Below are positions 11,224 to 24,000 of a stretch of 64,000 nt of DNA, piece after piece. Under the pieces are notes generated by a model. It did not search any database. It was not told the DNA's origin and was given only the letters and a program-made list of their open reading frames with translations. The stretch is from Sphagnum magellanicum (Eukaryota > Streptophyta > Sphagnopsida > Sphagnales > Sphagnaceae), in assembly GCA_021904315.1 (NCBI GenBank), contig CM038909.1, positions 21,738,212 through 21,802,211 on the forward strand, given 5' to 3'. The translations under genes and the position numbers were made by a program. Positions within the stretch are counted from its first letter, which is position 1, and each line of letters starts with the position of its first letter.

Positions 11224-11850
11224 AAAGCTATGTAGAGATTTGGACCGTCCGATGCAAGATCCGACGGTCTAATCCAGCAGAGCAGAAATAACGGGCCCGG
11301 TTGGACATAGAAATGTCCCAAGGGGTGTGCTACCCGGTCGTGCAAGGTGGCAAGTCTGCATTCGAGGGGACAGTATACGAGAAGCTCAGTAGCAATTTTG
11401 GACCATCTGATGTAAGATCCGACGGTCCTATTCAGCAGAGCACAAATAACGGGCCGGGTTGGACCACGGACCTGTTCGATGGGGATGGTACCCCTTGTCC
11501 AGCGTGGCAAGTCCATTCCGAGGGAACTGTATCATATTAAGCTCTGTAGCGAGCTTGGACCATCCGATGTGAGATCCGACGGTCCCATTCAGGAGAGCGC
11601 AAATAACGGGCCGGGTTGGACCACGGACCTGTTCCATGGGGATAATACCCCTCGTCCAACCTGGAAACTCTGATCCGAGGGAACAGTAACCGATAAGCTC
11701 TGTAGCGATTTTAGACCATCCGATGTGAGATCCGACGGTTGCATCCAGGAGAGTTCAAATAACGGGTCCGGTTGGACACGGGCCTGTTCCGTGGGGACGG
11801 ACGGTACCCGTTGTCCGGCGCGACAAGTCTGGTTCGTAAATGGAACGTGA
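11224..11850 (+). repeat. Four-copy ~157 bp tandem repeat with an internal palindrome
   Basis: AAGCT anchors lie at 11225, 11382, 11539 and 11695, giving periods of 157, 157 and 156. Each unit opens with 'AAGCTCTGTAGCGA', then a near-palindrome of the form GACCATCCGATG..GATCCGACGGTC (starts 11242, 11400, 11557, 11713). Next come 'ATAACGGGCCGGGTTGGAC' and a CCGTTGTCC/ACCCCTTGTCC core. Copies differ at many positions, so the array is not very young. GC is far above the AT-rich DNA to its right. Confidence 0.92.
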
Positions 11851-14800
11851 AAATCGTTGGATGAAAAAACATTGGGACCTCGATTGGCCTCTCGATTCAT
11901 GAACACTGTGAGTCCGAAATTCCAAATTATGGGCAAAATTGTTTTTTTTTTTTTTTTTTTTTTTTTGGGTCCAAATTTTTATTTCCTTTTACTAGGGGCG
12001 AACTATTTTTTCTAGGTCTACCTGGGGGGGGCCTCCATTTGTGTCAATGTTTTTGGTCAAAATTTTGTTAATGGGTGGGTCCAATAGTTTTTTTTTTCAT
12101 GGGCTTCTGTGCTTCTTGATTAATGAAAAAAATAACAACAAAAAAAATTTGGCGTATTTATTCCTTTCTTTTCAATGGTTGGGCTCGGGGACTTCGGACA
12201 ATGGGTTGCAAGGTGCAACCATGAGGGTTCCGGGATAAGTCGGTTGCTTTCAAGGTCTTTATGTTTTTTTCCTCTGGCCCAAGTATGGGCTCAAGTGGGC
12301 CCTCATCATGTGGTCTTACACCCACGGTGCATTTTTCAAACTTGCAGAGTTTGCTCCATTGCCAGGAGGACTTTGAAAATCCAACTTTGGCTCCACTGGG
12401 GGCCCGGCTTTGACTCACTACTTCCGACAAAGGGGGGTTGGCATTACAAGTTGAATGCCATTGATGGGTGGAAACCATTTAACGAACGGCCAATTTCATA
12501 TGGCCGACAAATAATAAGCACATGGACAGATAGGGAAATGCTTTTTAAAATGGATGAGGACAAAACAAATGAACAACAACAATTCCCCACCTGCCCGTGC
12601 CCACCCAGAATATATACAAACATGGGCACTACCTGGACATGGTTTAATGGGACTTTGGCGACAAATTGTTCTTTGGATGATGTGAGGTCGGGTAAAGGAA
12701 AAAGTACCTCCTTTTGTTGAAAAATGAGCTTGTTCGAAGACTTTTCAGGATCCATGGAAGAAATACTAACTTTTTGACCTTCCACGGACAATTGGACCCT
12801 AAAAGCTCTCCTCGAATTTTCCTGGTGTATATGGAGGACATCTTATTAGAGTTATGCCCAAAGTCAGGCAATTAAGGGGCAACAGCCAGTTTCAACGTAA
12901 TACAGCATCAATTCTGTAGCTGGGAATGAAAATTTTACGAAACGAAATAACTGCGACCCAAACTAGTTTTCCCACAAATTTTGGTGGTAAACTGAGTTTC
13001 ATCTTGTCTTTCCATTTTTTTATACTATAACTACTATAATTACTCTTGAACCTTGTCCATTTTATTTTGAGTTTCAGCATTTCATATTGAAATTTAATAA
13101 AATTTTCTTACTTTACCATTGAAAGAGGGGATAGGGGGTGAAAACAGGCCTAAAGACAGGGTGACTTTATCGATAACTCTATTATCTCCATGAAATTTAT
13201 CCCTATTAACAAAAGGGGAGAGATGAAGAGTAGGACGGATCTTACACCTATAATGATAAATAGGTGTAAGATCAGTGCCACTTCTAAGGGGCAGGTGTGA
13301 AGACCCTTCCCCTCTTACGCCTCGTGATCTATGTATAAGGTAAAGCCCCTGGAGCCACCTGCTTTGGGGGCTTTTCCCTCCATGACAAACAAGGTGGGCA
13401 CTTGTGGTGGACCCTCCAGCCTGTATAGAGACTAGTAAGGGACCTTCAAAATATAAGGGGCCTAGGACATCCCCACCCTTCTACTCTACCCTACACTAAA
13501 GAAAAAAGTCCTTTCTCGCTGAAGTGGAAACCAAAATCCCCGAAGAAAAAACAAACCAACTTTCAACTTTCAACACCCGGATTGATTGTCATGGAACAAA
13601 AGTCGTGCACCAAATCTCAATGAATCCCAAAGAAGAAAAAAACCTACTTTGGTTCCATTGACTACTTCAAGTAAAAGTCCTTTCAAAAATGGGAAAAATT
13701 TTACTTGCATTATTAAGGGTGGACTTCAGAATCATAGGCCAAGCATTTTGCTATGGGCCCTCTCATTGCTAGCCTCCCCCCGCTTTGTTGTTGGCCTATA
13801 AATTAAATGAAACTTGGGATTAGGGTTTCAGACCAATGAATGAGAAGAGGGGTTGGAGTCCAATTGAAAGAAGAAAAACATGGATGGGAACTCATTCACA
13901 AGAAGTAGGAAGTATCTGAATTGGCCATTTGGTGTGGTCGCGAAAGATCCACAATCAAAAGATGTGGATTTATTCAATGGAGACACAAGGGTGGTCTGGG
14001 TACCTTGCTTATTCTTTAAAAAGAAATGTCTTGGGAGAAACTTATAAGACCCATATATCCATTTGTATGTGATCCATGAGGTTAAATACTAAAGCCCTGG
14101 GCTGGAACAACTTTGGATTGAAATCTAACTTATTTTGAAGATTTTGATGATCAGAATTTGAAAGATTTGAGCACTAGAGTTTAGATCCAAATTCCATCAT
14201 TGAATATGCAGAATTTCATCATCTACAAGGAGCTTTGATGCCACATGAAGATCCAACCCTTGGATCTTTCATGTACAAGGTTGTCGAATAAGCGTGTACA
14301 TTAGGAGTGTCCGTTACAAACCAGCTTCTAGTCCTTAGGCATTGAGTGATGAAATGAACTTAAGATCACCTTGGGTAGTTGAGCACCCATCCCTAGTACT
14401 TTTTCCCAACCACATTGCTTAAGCTTTAAAAAAAGATGCCCCCAATTTTTAGGGTTTTCTGTCTTTCGGTTCATTCTCTTCAAAATCATGCCAAAGTTTG
14501 ATCCAGAATTTTACTAAGCAATTTTAAAGTTATCGGTAAAGTCAGGCAAAACAAGGTACACTGGGCTTCAAGGGGGGCATGAAACTCAGTTTAGCACCAA
14601 ATTTGGAGCTAAACTGAGTTTGCTATGTCCTTTCTTTTTGTGAACGCTTTCAACCAATCACTGCTGCTGCTGCTATCTGTACTTTAGCTATAAATGTTCT
14701 CGAGCCTGGTGCATTTAATGCTGAGTCTCAGGATTTCATACCTTTATTTAATAAAATTTCATGACTTTGGGGACAACAGCCAGCAGGGGATGAAGCATCA

Positions 14801-16020
14801 AATGAGGGGGGTGCAACACGGGCCCAACAGGGCATGACTTTTCGGATAACTGTAATATGTCAAATAAATAGGCTTTTCCAATTTTGTGTGGTGTTCTTTG
14901 ATTTTGCTAATAATGACCTTGGGTTTGCTTATTTTCTAAATTTTCAGAAATTAACAAACCTCTACTTCTGCCATTTTTCTAAATTTTCAAAAAATTAAAA
15001 AAAAAATTCAGAACCACAGAGCCTCCCTAGTTCCAGTTTTATAAATATCTCCAAAATCGCAAGAACCTCTAGTTCTTTGATTTTTGAGAACTGCTGGTCG
15101 GTTAAATACATATAACTTACCCACCGGTTCTAGGCTGAGAACTGCCCAACTATCATTTTTTTTGTGTGGCAAAAATTCGCCAAAATGTGGAAAAAAATTG
15201 GGGGGAGCTGGCAAAAGCCCTTTATTAAAAATTTAGATTATTTTTTTAAAAATTGCCAGATTTCTACTTTGGCGAGGCATAGGATGCCATGCCACCCATG
15301 CAACACATGGCATGGATCAATCGTTGCCTACATCGAAGACCATCATCTAGTCGTCACCACAATTTTTGAGACAACAACCCATTAACACCATCTACCCTCT
15401 TACCTTTGTCAACCATCACCACCTTTGTAGGCGCCATCACTATTACATAGCAACATTGAGAGAAGTTTCGTTGCCATATGCTTCTTCTTCCTCATAAATT
15501 TTCGCCATCTTTTTTTAAATTTCAGTTTTATGTATTATAGAACATTGTAGTTCAACTTTCAAGTTAATATGTAAGTTAAATTTGATTAGTTAAGCTTCTT
15601 GCCTTCAAGTTGAGCATTGAAAGTTTTAGATGGCTACTCTTCTACATTGAGGACAAAAGTTGTAAGTTGTGGTAGTGGCAACAAGTATTTATTGAGAGTT
15701 GCATTGTTGTGGGACCTAGGCAGCAAAACCTTGTTGGAGCATGAAAGTTGAAGCTTGCTACAATTGTCAACATAAGAACGAACTACAAGTTTTAGGTTTT
15801 TATTTTTACCTTGCATTGTGCTTTATAATTTGTTTTGATTTCAAAGGTTTGGGTGTGCACATTACAATCACCAATGATGCAAGCACTGTTGTAATAGTTT
15901 TGTTTCATTTTGATTTCAAGGCTTTAAGGTGGTAAAAACAAATTGTTGGTGAGCTCTAGAGTCTAAGGATTGATTTATAAAGCTAAGAACATTTTTTAAT
16001 TCTAAAGTTCGTGTTTGTGA
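11851..16020. other. Gene-free spacer with decayed repeats
   Basis: No coding gene is recognisable. Contents: a poly-T run (about 11942-11966), a G-rich then AT-rich filler, and two loosely similar segments in direct orientation. Those segments, about 12848-13115 and 14528-14765, share AAAGTCAGGCAA, 'AAACTGAGTTT', and a terminal 'TTTAATAAAATTT'. The pair could be ends of one old element, but the similarity is weak. Confidence 0.4.
13238..13273. repeat. Perfect 13-bp-arm hairpin related to the 46.3 kb tandem repeat
   Basis: Arms GATCTTACACCTA (13238-13250) and TAGGTGTAAGATC (13261-13273) are perfect reverse complements around a 10-base loop. The same AGGTGTAAGATC word recurs in each unit of the tandem repeat at 46.28-46.6 kb. 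Confidence 0.85.
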
Positions 16021-16499
16021 AAAAAATATCAAAATGCACCAATGCAACTTGCAACATCCTCCTTTAAAACTTCCTAATTTACAAACTTTTTTTTCTAGTT
16101 CTTTACCTTTGTCAAATGCACAATTCAACTCTATATTTAAGGTGAATCTACCAAATGTAACTTCTTTCTCTTTGCCTACATTTAATTTAGGGTCATTGAA
16201 CTTGCCAAATTTTGGTTTTGTCTCTAGTTCATCAAGTCAAAATTAGGTGCAAATGGTAACCATGGACTACATGTATCAAATCAATTCAAGGATTTGTTAA
16301 ATCTAATTTGGGTGCTTCAAGTTCTCCTGGCACCTTGGGTGTTTCTAATTCTATTGACACCCAAGTTAGTTCAAAAGTGGATTTTTCAAGTTTGTTAAGG
16401 AAAAAACCATCATCTACCCTTACCATTACTAGTGCATCTACTTGTATTATTCACATTCTTGCTCTTGAAAAACTAACAAAAAAAAAGGAAGAAAGAAGT

Positions 16500-18275
16500 T
16501 GATATTAAGAAAACATTCAAAGATGAGTGGCCTGTCCAATTTCCCTAGGCTAAACTTGTGGTTGATCTTATGGGGAAGATCCACATGGTACATTACAATA
16601 TTTGTTCCCTGGTTGAAGGTAAAAATAAAATAATAAACCCTAAATTGGACGAAACTTGCAAAAACATGCAAGTAAAAGGAAAGCCCTAATTCTTCGTCTC
16701 AGAATTTTGATTGGTGATTACTATATCAACAATGATAGCCAACATTAATAGAATGAAAGGGTTCATGCTACCCAGGGTCCAAATTCTATTGCAAATCTAG
16801 TTGTTAATGGAAAGAAAACTAAAAAGAAGAAAATACTTATGTAGTTTGTGGTGATCTTCCATTTGCTAAATCATGGCATACTCATGATAGACTTTGAGCA
16901 CATGATAGGTTTGTTTGACTTCCTAAAAGTACACCATACCCCAAGGAAATATTGGACAAATTTGAATGGTTGGGAAATGGCAATTGCCTTACATAATGTG
17001 ATTTTGAAACAAACTAAGTTACTAGTCCAGAAGGCCAAATACATTTCCATTATATGTGATGAAGCAAGTTGTTGCATGAACCTAGAACTTAAAGTTGGAA
17101 CTTGGGATGGTAAAATGTTTTTTTCCTTCTACACATGTAAGTAAAACCCAAGAATTTAACCACAAAATGAATGTTATATAGGTAAACCTAGAAACAAACA
17201 TGGGGATGAATGTAAGCATTCATCCTCATTATAGATGATGATTTTTTTCATTCATCTAATGTATGGATGAAAAAAATAATTGAATTTAGATATTTTTAAT
17301 ATATATAACTTCCATCAAAATTATGGATGAATGTTTTATTTTATCATTAAGTTCTTATCAATGAAAAATTTTCCCCTAATTTTAATTAATTAAAGTTTCA
17401 TGAAACACAATTTAATTTATATGATATAACATTTGTTGAATAATATAATGTAAATTTTATTATGAATGTATTTGATGGCCATGGTTTTAAATGTCATTAT
17501 TTTCAATACGTCTTAATTATATTACTATTATCATGCTAACATCCACCCCATGGTCGTTATTTTAAATTTTTTTCTAAAAAATGAAAGTGGATTAAAACCA
17601 CATTAAGTTCTAAACTATAAGCTTCAAATTCTAAGCTCATGCATAAGCCATCCAACTATAATGAAGTCACCATGTTGGACATTCAGTCCTAGATTTCTAT
17701 TCATGCCTATGTTGTTAAAAATCGGCATAAGGTGCTAATTCTTCTTCATCTTGAAAAAATTATGGATGGAGGTACATTTAACAACATCATTAATGTTAAC
17801 ATGCGTTCCCTTATTATTTTTAGTGGGATGTTAGAAACTAACCTTGTTAACAAGGTTGTTTGCTTTGGGGCTAATGGCATAACAATTTTCCAAAGCTTAA
17901 AAACTAATGTGAAGTCTAATTAACTAACAACCATTGCCCTTTCCTTGTAGGGATTCATTATATGGCATATAAATGTAATCTTGTTGTCCAAACTTTATCG
18001 TCCCTAACCCTTGTTACAAATATTGAAACTTTACTCATTTGTATGTACACCCTTTACAACTAGTCCCCAAAAAGGCATTTGGAGTGCACCAAACTAGTTA
18101 AGGTAATTGAATCAAGGGTTTGAAAATTTTGAGAAACTTCTGAACTCAATGGATCCCAATGTTGGCCCCTTTTAAACAATTGTTATGTGAGTATAAGTGT
18201 ATTGTGATGAACATGTCTAATGATCTTCCTATTAATCTAGTTGTTTCCAATAATTATGAGTTTTTATGTGATGTG
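16500..18275 (+). mobile_element. Decayed hAT-like/BED-type transposase relic
   Basis: Successive translated blocks follow the order of a transposase-like family abundant in non-seed plant genomes (hAT-like, BED finger, DUF4371-like). 16503-16690: FKDEWPVQFP then AKLVVDLMGKIH..ICSLVEGK..PKLDE (BED-like finger). 16848-17075: FHLLNHGILMIDFE, LFDFLKVHHTPRKYWT, GWEMA and YISIICDEAS. 17677-17923: ISIHAYVVKN, LHLEKIMDGG, NKVVCFGANGITIFQ. 17951-18110: IHYMAYKCNLVVQTLSSL, SPKRHLECTKL. 18144-18275: TQWIPMLAPFKQLLCEYK, DLPINLVVSNNYEFLCDVG. In-frame stops (for example in the FP-AKL and SPKRHL blocks) and a large insertion show it is dead. The C-terminal dimerisation region and terminal repeats were not found. 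The hAT label is inference; the family match is from memory. Confidence 0.7.
17080..17675. mobile_element. ~0.6 kb AT-rich insertion inside the transposase relic
   Basis: The protein blocks CDEAS (ends ~17075) and ISIHAY (starts ~17690, preceded by DIQS from 17677) should be adjacent in the family. Here they are separated by about 600 bp of AT-rich DNA with no coding likeness. It contains a perfect 9-bp hairpin (GGATGAATG / CATTCATCC, 17204-17225). Exact ends and target duplication could not be fixed. Confidence 0.55.
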
Positions 18276-18349
18276 GGAAACTATAATGGGACTAATGTGC
18301 ATGTTGTTAATGTTGGAGGTAATGTCATGCATGTATGCATGGTTTCATA

Positions 18350-20200
18350 CATGACTGTCGATTACGGGCATACCAATCATGCCTTTAAGGTTAATGTATG
18401 CTCTTAGGGTTAATATACGTTCTTAGGTTACTATACGCTATTAGGTGTTTTAGGGTTCTGGCTTGTTTGGGGTTTCAGCTTTGTTGACGACTTTATAAAA
18501 GGCCAAACTTTTCCCTTCTCTTGTCAATTTTTCTAAAATTCCTTTGTTAGGGAGAGTTTCTTCCATAGTTAGATTGGATTTCTAGATGCTCACGACGGTT
18601 ACTCCATGGCCACCGTTCACATACACTATGTTTTCTTTCCTTCTTTTTTATTCAATTTAATTCTAAAAAAACTTCTCTTTGTCGTTTAATGTTGAAAGCA
18701 ATAGATTTTTCTTAGCTTTGAATTTCTTGGGTTTCTTTTGCTTATTTTTTTTTTGTGTTTTTGAGTTGTTACTACTTCTTTTTCTTTTTCTTTTCTTGTA
18801 CTGCAGTTATAACAAGAACAACAACAACCATAACTAGTAGCAGTGTAAACATTATGTAAAAATTATCTTTTTTCTTTTACACGCCATCACCACAGAGTTC
18901 GTGGACACGAACCGCTCTGCAACACTTCACCGACATAGTCGCCATTTGACACCATCGCCAACATAGTTGTCATTTGACGCAGTCGTTGTTTGACACCATC
19001 ATTGTTGTCATCATAGTCACCATCCGTCATTGTCATAATCACCATCCATCATCGTCTCTGTCATAATTGTTGTCCATTGCCATCGTCGTCCATCGTAGTT
19101 GTCATTTGATATTCGTTACTATTGTTGTTCGTCGTTTGTCATCGTTCGTCACCATCTATCATAGTTCCGTCCAAATCCGTTCGATTATGTCCACCTATTT
19201 TCGTCCATCAGTCCGTCACCGTTCATCCCCGTCGACACACCATATTTTTCAAATCGTATGTACTACATACAAACATATCTAATACCTTTCCATTACAATT
19301 GCATTTAATTACATAGGTTGTGTTAGAATTTTGTAACTAGTGTTCTGCATTGTTACAAAATGTTGAAGCATGGGACAACACCATGTCCTTGGATGATGAG
19401 AGCACTATCACTCAGCCATAGCCAAGGTATCATCTACGAAATAACACATAATCATTTGATCCGATTTCTTTGAGCTCATGATCTTCACGATGATACCATC
19501 AAGCATCTATAGCGCCACCGTCATTTAATATAACTCTTACCAGGAATTCAAATTTAGGTTACACTACATCAATGGTACATCAAAGTCCATTTGGAAGGGT
19601 TAATTAATGGGATACGCCTATTGCCACACCAATTTTTACACCATCACCATATATTCCGTTGCAAGCCGTTACCTCTACACCCATATAAACCATGGAGGTC
19701 AAGAGGTCCTCTAAGAAAATTAAAAAGTTTAATAGAAGGCCAAGTTCCATTTCTTTGAGGGAGTTCAGGGCAACTTTCTCAACTGTGGTTTGTGGATTAG
19801 AGCTCAAGTATGGCGCTAATTACCTTGAAGCATTCGCTTTCAAACAATTGGCCCGTTATGTGCACTATGAAGCATTAGATGTCTATGAGCAACATTCTTC
19901 GAAAAGTTATCATCAAAAATAAAAGAAATGTTCCTTTTATCACACAATTTGATAAGGGTCCTAAAAGAGCTCTAGTAATCTATCCAAATGTAAAACTAGA
20001 AAACAACCTTGTTATTAGAAGGCAACCTTGCTATTGGAAGGCAATTAACAAAAATTCATTCCCTCGTATACATGTCACATGGTCCAACCTCAACAAAGAT
20101 TACTATGGGAATCAAGATTCCTTTTCCAAGGAGTACCTTGCACATTCTCATGGAGATGGAATACATGTTAATGTTATGAAGATAAATATAAATACACATA
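18350..20200 (+). mobile_element. Broken LTR-retrotransposon fossil (LTR-like stretch plus Gag-like piece)
   Basis: About 18350-19300 has LTR-like traits: repeated 'TTAGGGTT..' words and a TATA-like TTTATAAAAGG near 18491, then CAT/GTC-rich leader-like DNA. At 19690-20200 a plus-strand Gag-like piece follows (residues such as LREFRATFSTVVCGLELKYG and AFKQLARYVHYEALDVYEQH), resembling Gag of plant Ty3/gypsy-type elements. No protease, reverse transcriptase or integrase was seen, and no second LTR. The element is broken and looks old. Confidence 0.5.
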
Positions 20201-21005
20201 GTTATCATGTAAAACCAAATGTAAAAACTTACTTATCTTGTAAATATATTTTTTACAATTACATTTATATTACTCGCCATGTCAATAATAATACCTTACA
20301 ATTAGATAAATATATATATATTTTCATTTACATTTGCATGAACTTGGGTACATGTACTTGACAAAGTAAGTGTAAATGGATTAGGTTTTGGGGAGTAACA
20401 TTTTTCTCTTTGGTTTCTACCATATTCATTTCCATTTCAAACCCCAAGGAATCACATTTGTTCATGTTCCTATTTATATTTTTATGTTTGTCTTTGGTTG
20501 GTTTTTTCATGGTTTTGGGTTCAAGTGTATTAAACAACTTTATGTGATCTTTTCATTTGTTTCCATGTACATAAAACAAATATGGAGCCATGGTTGTGAG
20601 GTGTTGAAGGAATTTTGTCACAAACACATTCCTTCAACTAAGCACATACAACATTACCCCACTTCCTTAATGTTCATGTTTAGAATTTTTTTTTCCATTG
20701 TTGAATTTATTTGTGATTTTGTTATTGTCCTCGTGATAATGTTTGTAGCAACATTGAAAAAACATGTACTCCTCACCTTCTCTTCTCCACATTTGTAGTT
20801 TGTAGCAAAAACTAAAAAACAAAAATGATCCTCAACCCCCAACCCCATGCCTTCGTGTTCTTGTTCAAATTTTAAATTTGATGATGAAGTTTTATATTTT
20901 GTTATCAAACTCATGGTGAGTTTAGATTTTCCTTTTCTTTTTTCACCTCACTTCTTTGTGTTTCTAACAACAAAGTAAAAATAGATTTTCCCCTTTCTAT
21001 ATTCT

Positions 21006-21029
21006 CCCCCCCCCCCCCCCCCCCCCCCC
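21006..21029 (+). repeat. Poly-C run of 24
   Basis: An uninterrupted C homopolymer in otherwise AT-rich DNA. A G-run occurs at 1963 and a shorter C-run near 41118, so such homopolymers recur in this genome. Confidence 0.85.
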
Positions 21030-24000
21030 AACCTTCATGGACTTTCTACTTGCCAATGAAACAAATGGCATGTGTGCAAGTGGCATTTAACACCTTTGTC
21101 AAAGGCCGAAGCAGTGTGCACCTTTGCTTGCAACAACAAGCATTCATGTGCCCTGTTTTGTCTATTGCCAACAAAAAAAGATTTGTCAACATTCCTTGCC
21201 CCCCACTCTTTCATATTTATGTTTTAAATTCAACAACAAAATAAACAAAGATTCATTGAACTCAAAGTTTAAAACTTTATGTTTTTTGTTTTTATTTTTT
21301 TGTTACACCACAGTACCTTGGCAGTTTTGGCATTAATGTGCCAAATAATTAATATAATTTGAAGATTTTGATTCAATAATTGAGTTTCTGATTTTGAAAC
21401 ATATAAAAATAAATATAGTAAAAGTCATAATGTCTTCACTAGTTTCCTACTGTGCTTTAAGTTAAACTGATGAAAGGTTATACTATTTCTTTCCATTGGT
21501 TTTGACTTCAAATCTCACCACCTACCTTGATTGAATTTACAAAAAATTTGACATTCAATTTTTTAAAAATAATTCGAAACAAATAAAAATAATATAATTT
21601 GTGTCGAAGCTGCCCAAGTATTAAGATAGTTAAATCACACAATAGTCATCATTGTTGTCATTGTTCATGTATACAAGTAGCACCTTAATTGATTATACAA
21701 CAACAATTTTTAAAAACAAAACTACCCACACTCCCCACTCCCCCCAATGGCCTCATTGTCATACTTTGAACTACTTATAAGTTTATGGATAGAACAAACA
21801 CGTTTTCATTGTTGAACTTTGAGTTTTAAAAAGATATTATGGGTTCTCATCACATTTGTTACAATAGTTCCAAAAAAACCATCCCCAAGTATCCACCTCC
21901 ACCTCCTTATATTGTTATTCAAAGTTTAAAGCTCAATCACAAAATTTTTAAAAAAAATGTTATTATCAAACTCAGAATTTTAAACTTGATGAAAGGGTTT
22001 TATAAATAGAACATTGTATTTGAGTTCGATGATAAAGTTTTGAGCTCTTCCTTTTTTTTAAATCTGTAAATTGTTGAAGAATTTGGAATTCATATGTGTA
22101 TTATCTATTTTGAAAAAATAAAACATTTTTTTGGTGCATTTTATTATGATTTAAATTTTAATTGTGCAAATTGATTGCATTTTATTGTGGTTAAATTGTG
22201 CAAACTATGGTGTTTGTGTTTACATATACATCAACTAGCAATAATAACACCAAGTTATTCCACCAACTCAACATTGTTTCAACAATAACAAGCTCCAAAA
22301 GCAAGTTGTTTTAAGTGAATTGCTTGCATATTATTCACTTCAAGCATTTAAAAAAAATTATCAATAACACAAATGTGATTTGTGTCATCTTTTACCTGTA
22401 GACTATGAAAAATGGGGAGCATTGGTTAGGCTTGGAAATTTTGGTTCATTGCCAAATGAAGAAGACAACTTAATTTCCCTTAATTTGCAAAATCCAATCG
22501 ATTAAAAAATTTAACCATTTTTATGCATCTAAGTCATAGGTAAAACTGCTAATAAATTATTGTGTTAAATTGGATTTAAACCAATTCCAATGTGAACTAG
22601 GTTCCAAATTTTTTTATTGTGAACAGGATAAGCCCTTATGCTTGGGTGTTTCATATTAGTTTTCATGATTTGAAATCACACCATTTTTTTGTGTGTTTTT
22701 GTGCTTATTACGCAAGTGTGTGTTTTTTTTTGGAAGATTTTATTGTACTTAGATTGCTTGAAAATGATTTTTTTTTAATTCTAGGGATCCTCACAAATCT
22801 TTGTCAATGTTGCCTTGGTGCAAAGAACCTGTTGTTTATTTATTTGTTTGTTATTTACCAAGAATTGGTCAAAAGGCCTTTGTGTGAGTTATGAGGCAAA
22901 GGAAAGTCCAAGGGATGTGGAGGGATTTGGTGAAGCAAAAAAAAACTTTTCTTTTATGTTGGATTTCTTGATATAGTTGAATCATGAATGCCATGTATAA
23001 AATGTTACAAAGTTGGGAGGTCTTTGTTTAACCTTGGTAGTGAAATGACACTATATTTTCAATATTTGTTTCATATGACACGTTGAGTTATTTGACAGGG
23101 TAGTGAGTTTCAAATTTTCATTTACACTTACATGGAAAGTATGTTCAAAACCATATACACACCCAACATTAATACCTAATATCACTTTTTACCTCAAAGG
23201 TATAATACTTCTTATTTTGGCTACAAACATATATTTGGGTAGGGGTGGCACCCTCCATGTCAAATGCCTGCAAGAAGTTGCAAGAGGAAAAATTTCAGCA
23301 TGTGGGCATCAATGGCCTATAATTTCATCGCTACTTAACTTATAGTATCACTTACAAGGATTTCATTCACAATGAACCTTGGACTATGGGAAGTTGGAGT
23401 TCAAAGTTGGATGTGTAAGCATGTATACACTTAGATATTAATTTCAATTGGAACTTGCCTACATGCAATATGTAAATCAAGCAAAACAACAAAACTTGTC
23501 TTTTGTGACAAAGTTTAAGTTAAAAAAACATGTTGGTCAAGGTGATGTTGTAATTACAAATGACCAATTGTTTATGACAAGCATAAAATAACAAGTTCAT
23601 CATATGGGCCCCAATGAAGTGATTAATGGTGTTTAATATGGCATGCTCATTTTGATTAAACACTAGGATAATATTAGTTGATGCGGCTTGTCTATTTTGA
23701 CTAAAAATTTATATAAGTGTTAATTAATGTTGATTCATAGGTGGCATAAATATGAAATTTAAATTTTTTATAGTTAACCAATGAGGTTACCTAGGGATGT
23801 AAATTGTAAAATGTAGGCCTAAATATCTACTTGTGTATGTCCCTTAGGCATGTGGGTGTGCATGCCCTTTAAGCATTTAGGCATCCTTTCCCCAAGCCCA
23901 TGTAGAACCTTGGTGGGTCAATAGATTGTGTTAATTTTCGTAACTACATGCATCAAAGAGGGCATTGTGTGGGGGGTAATATGTGAGAGATCTTTAATTT

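Noticed and set aside
12175-12720. 181-codon plus-strand frame
   Set aside because: Composition is mixed and there is no domain; the overlapping minus-strand frames are equally long.
20388-20798. 136-codon Phe/Ile-rich frame that might pass for a membrane protein
   Set aside because: AT-rich DNA alone yields hydrophobic frames; there is no homology, codon bias or neighbouring gene structure.
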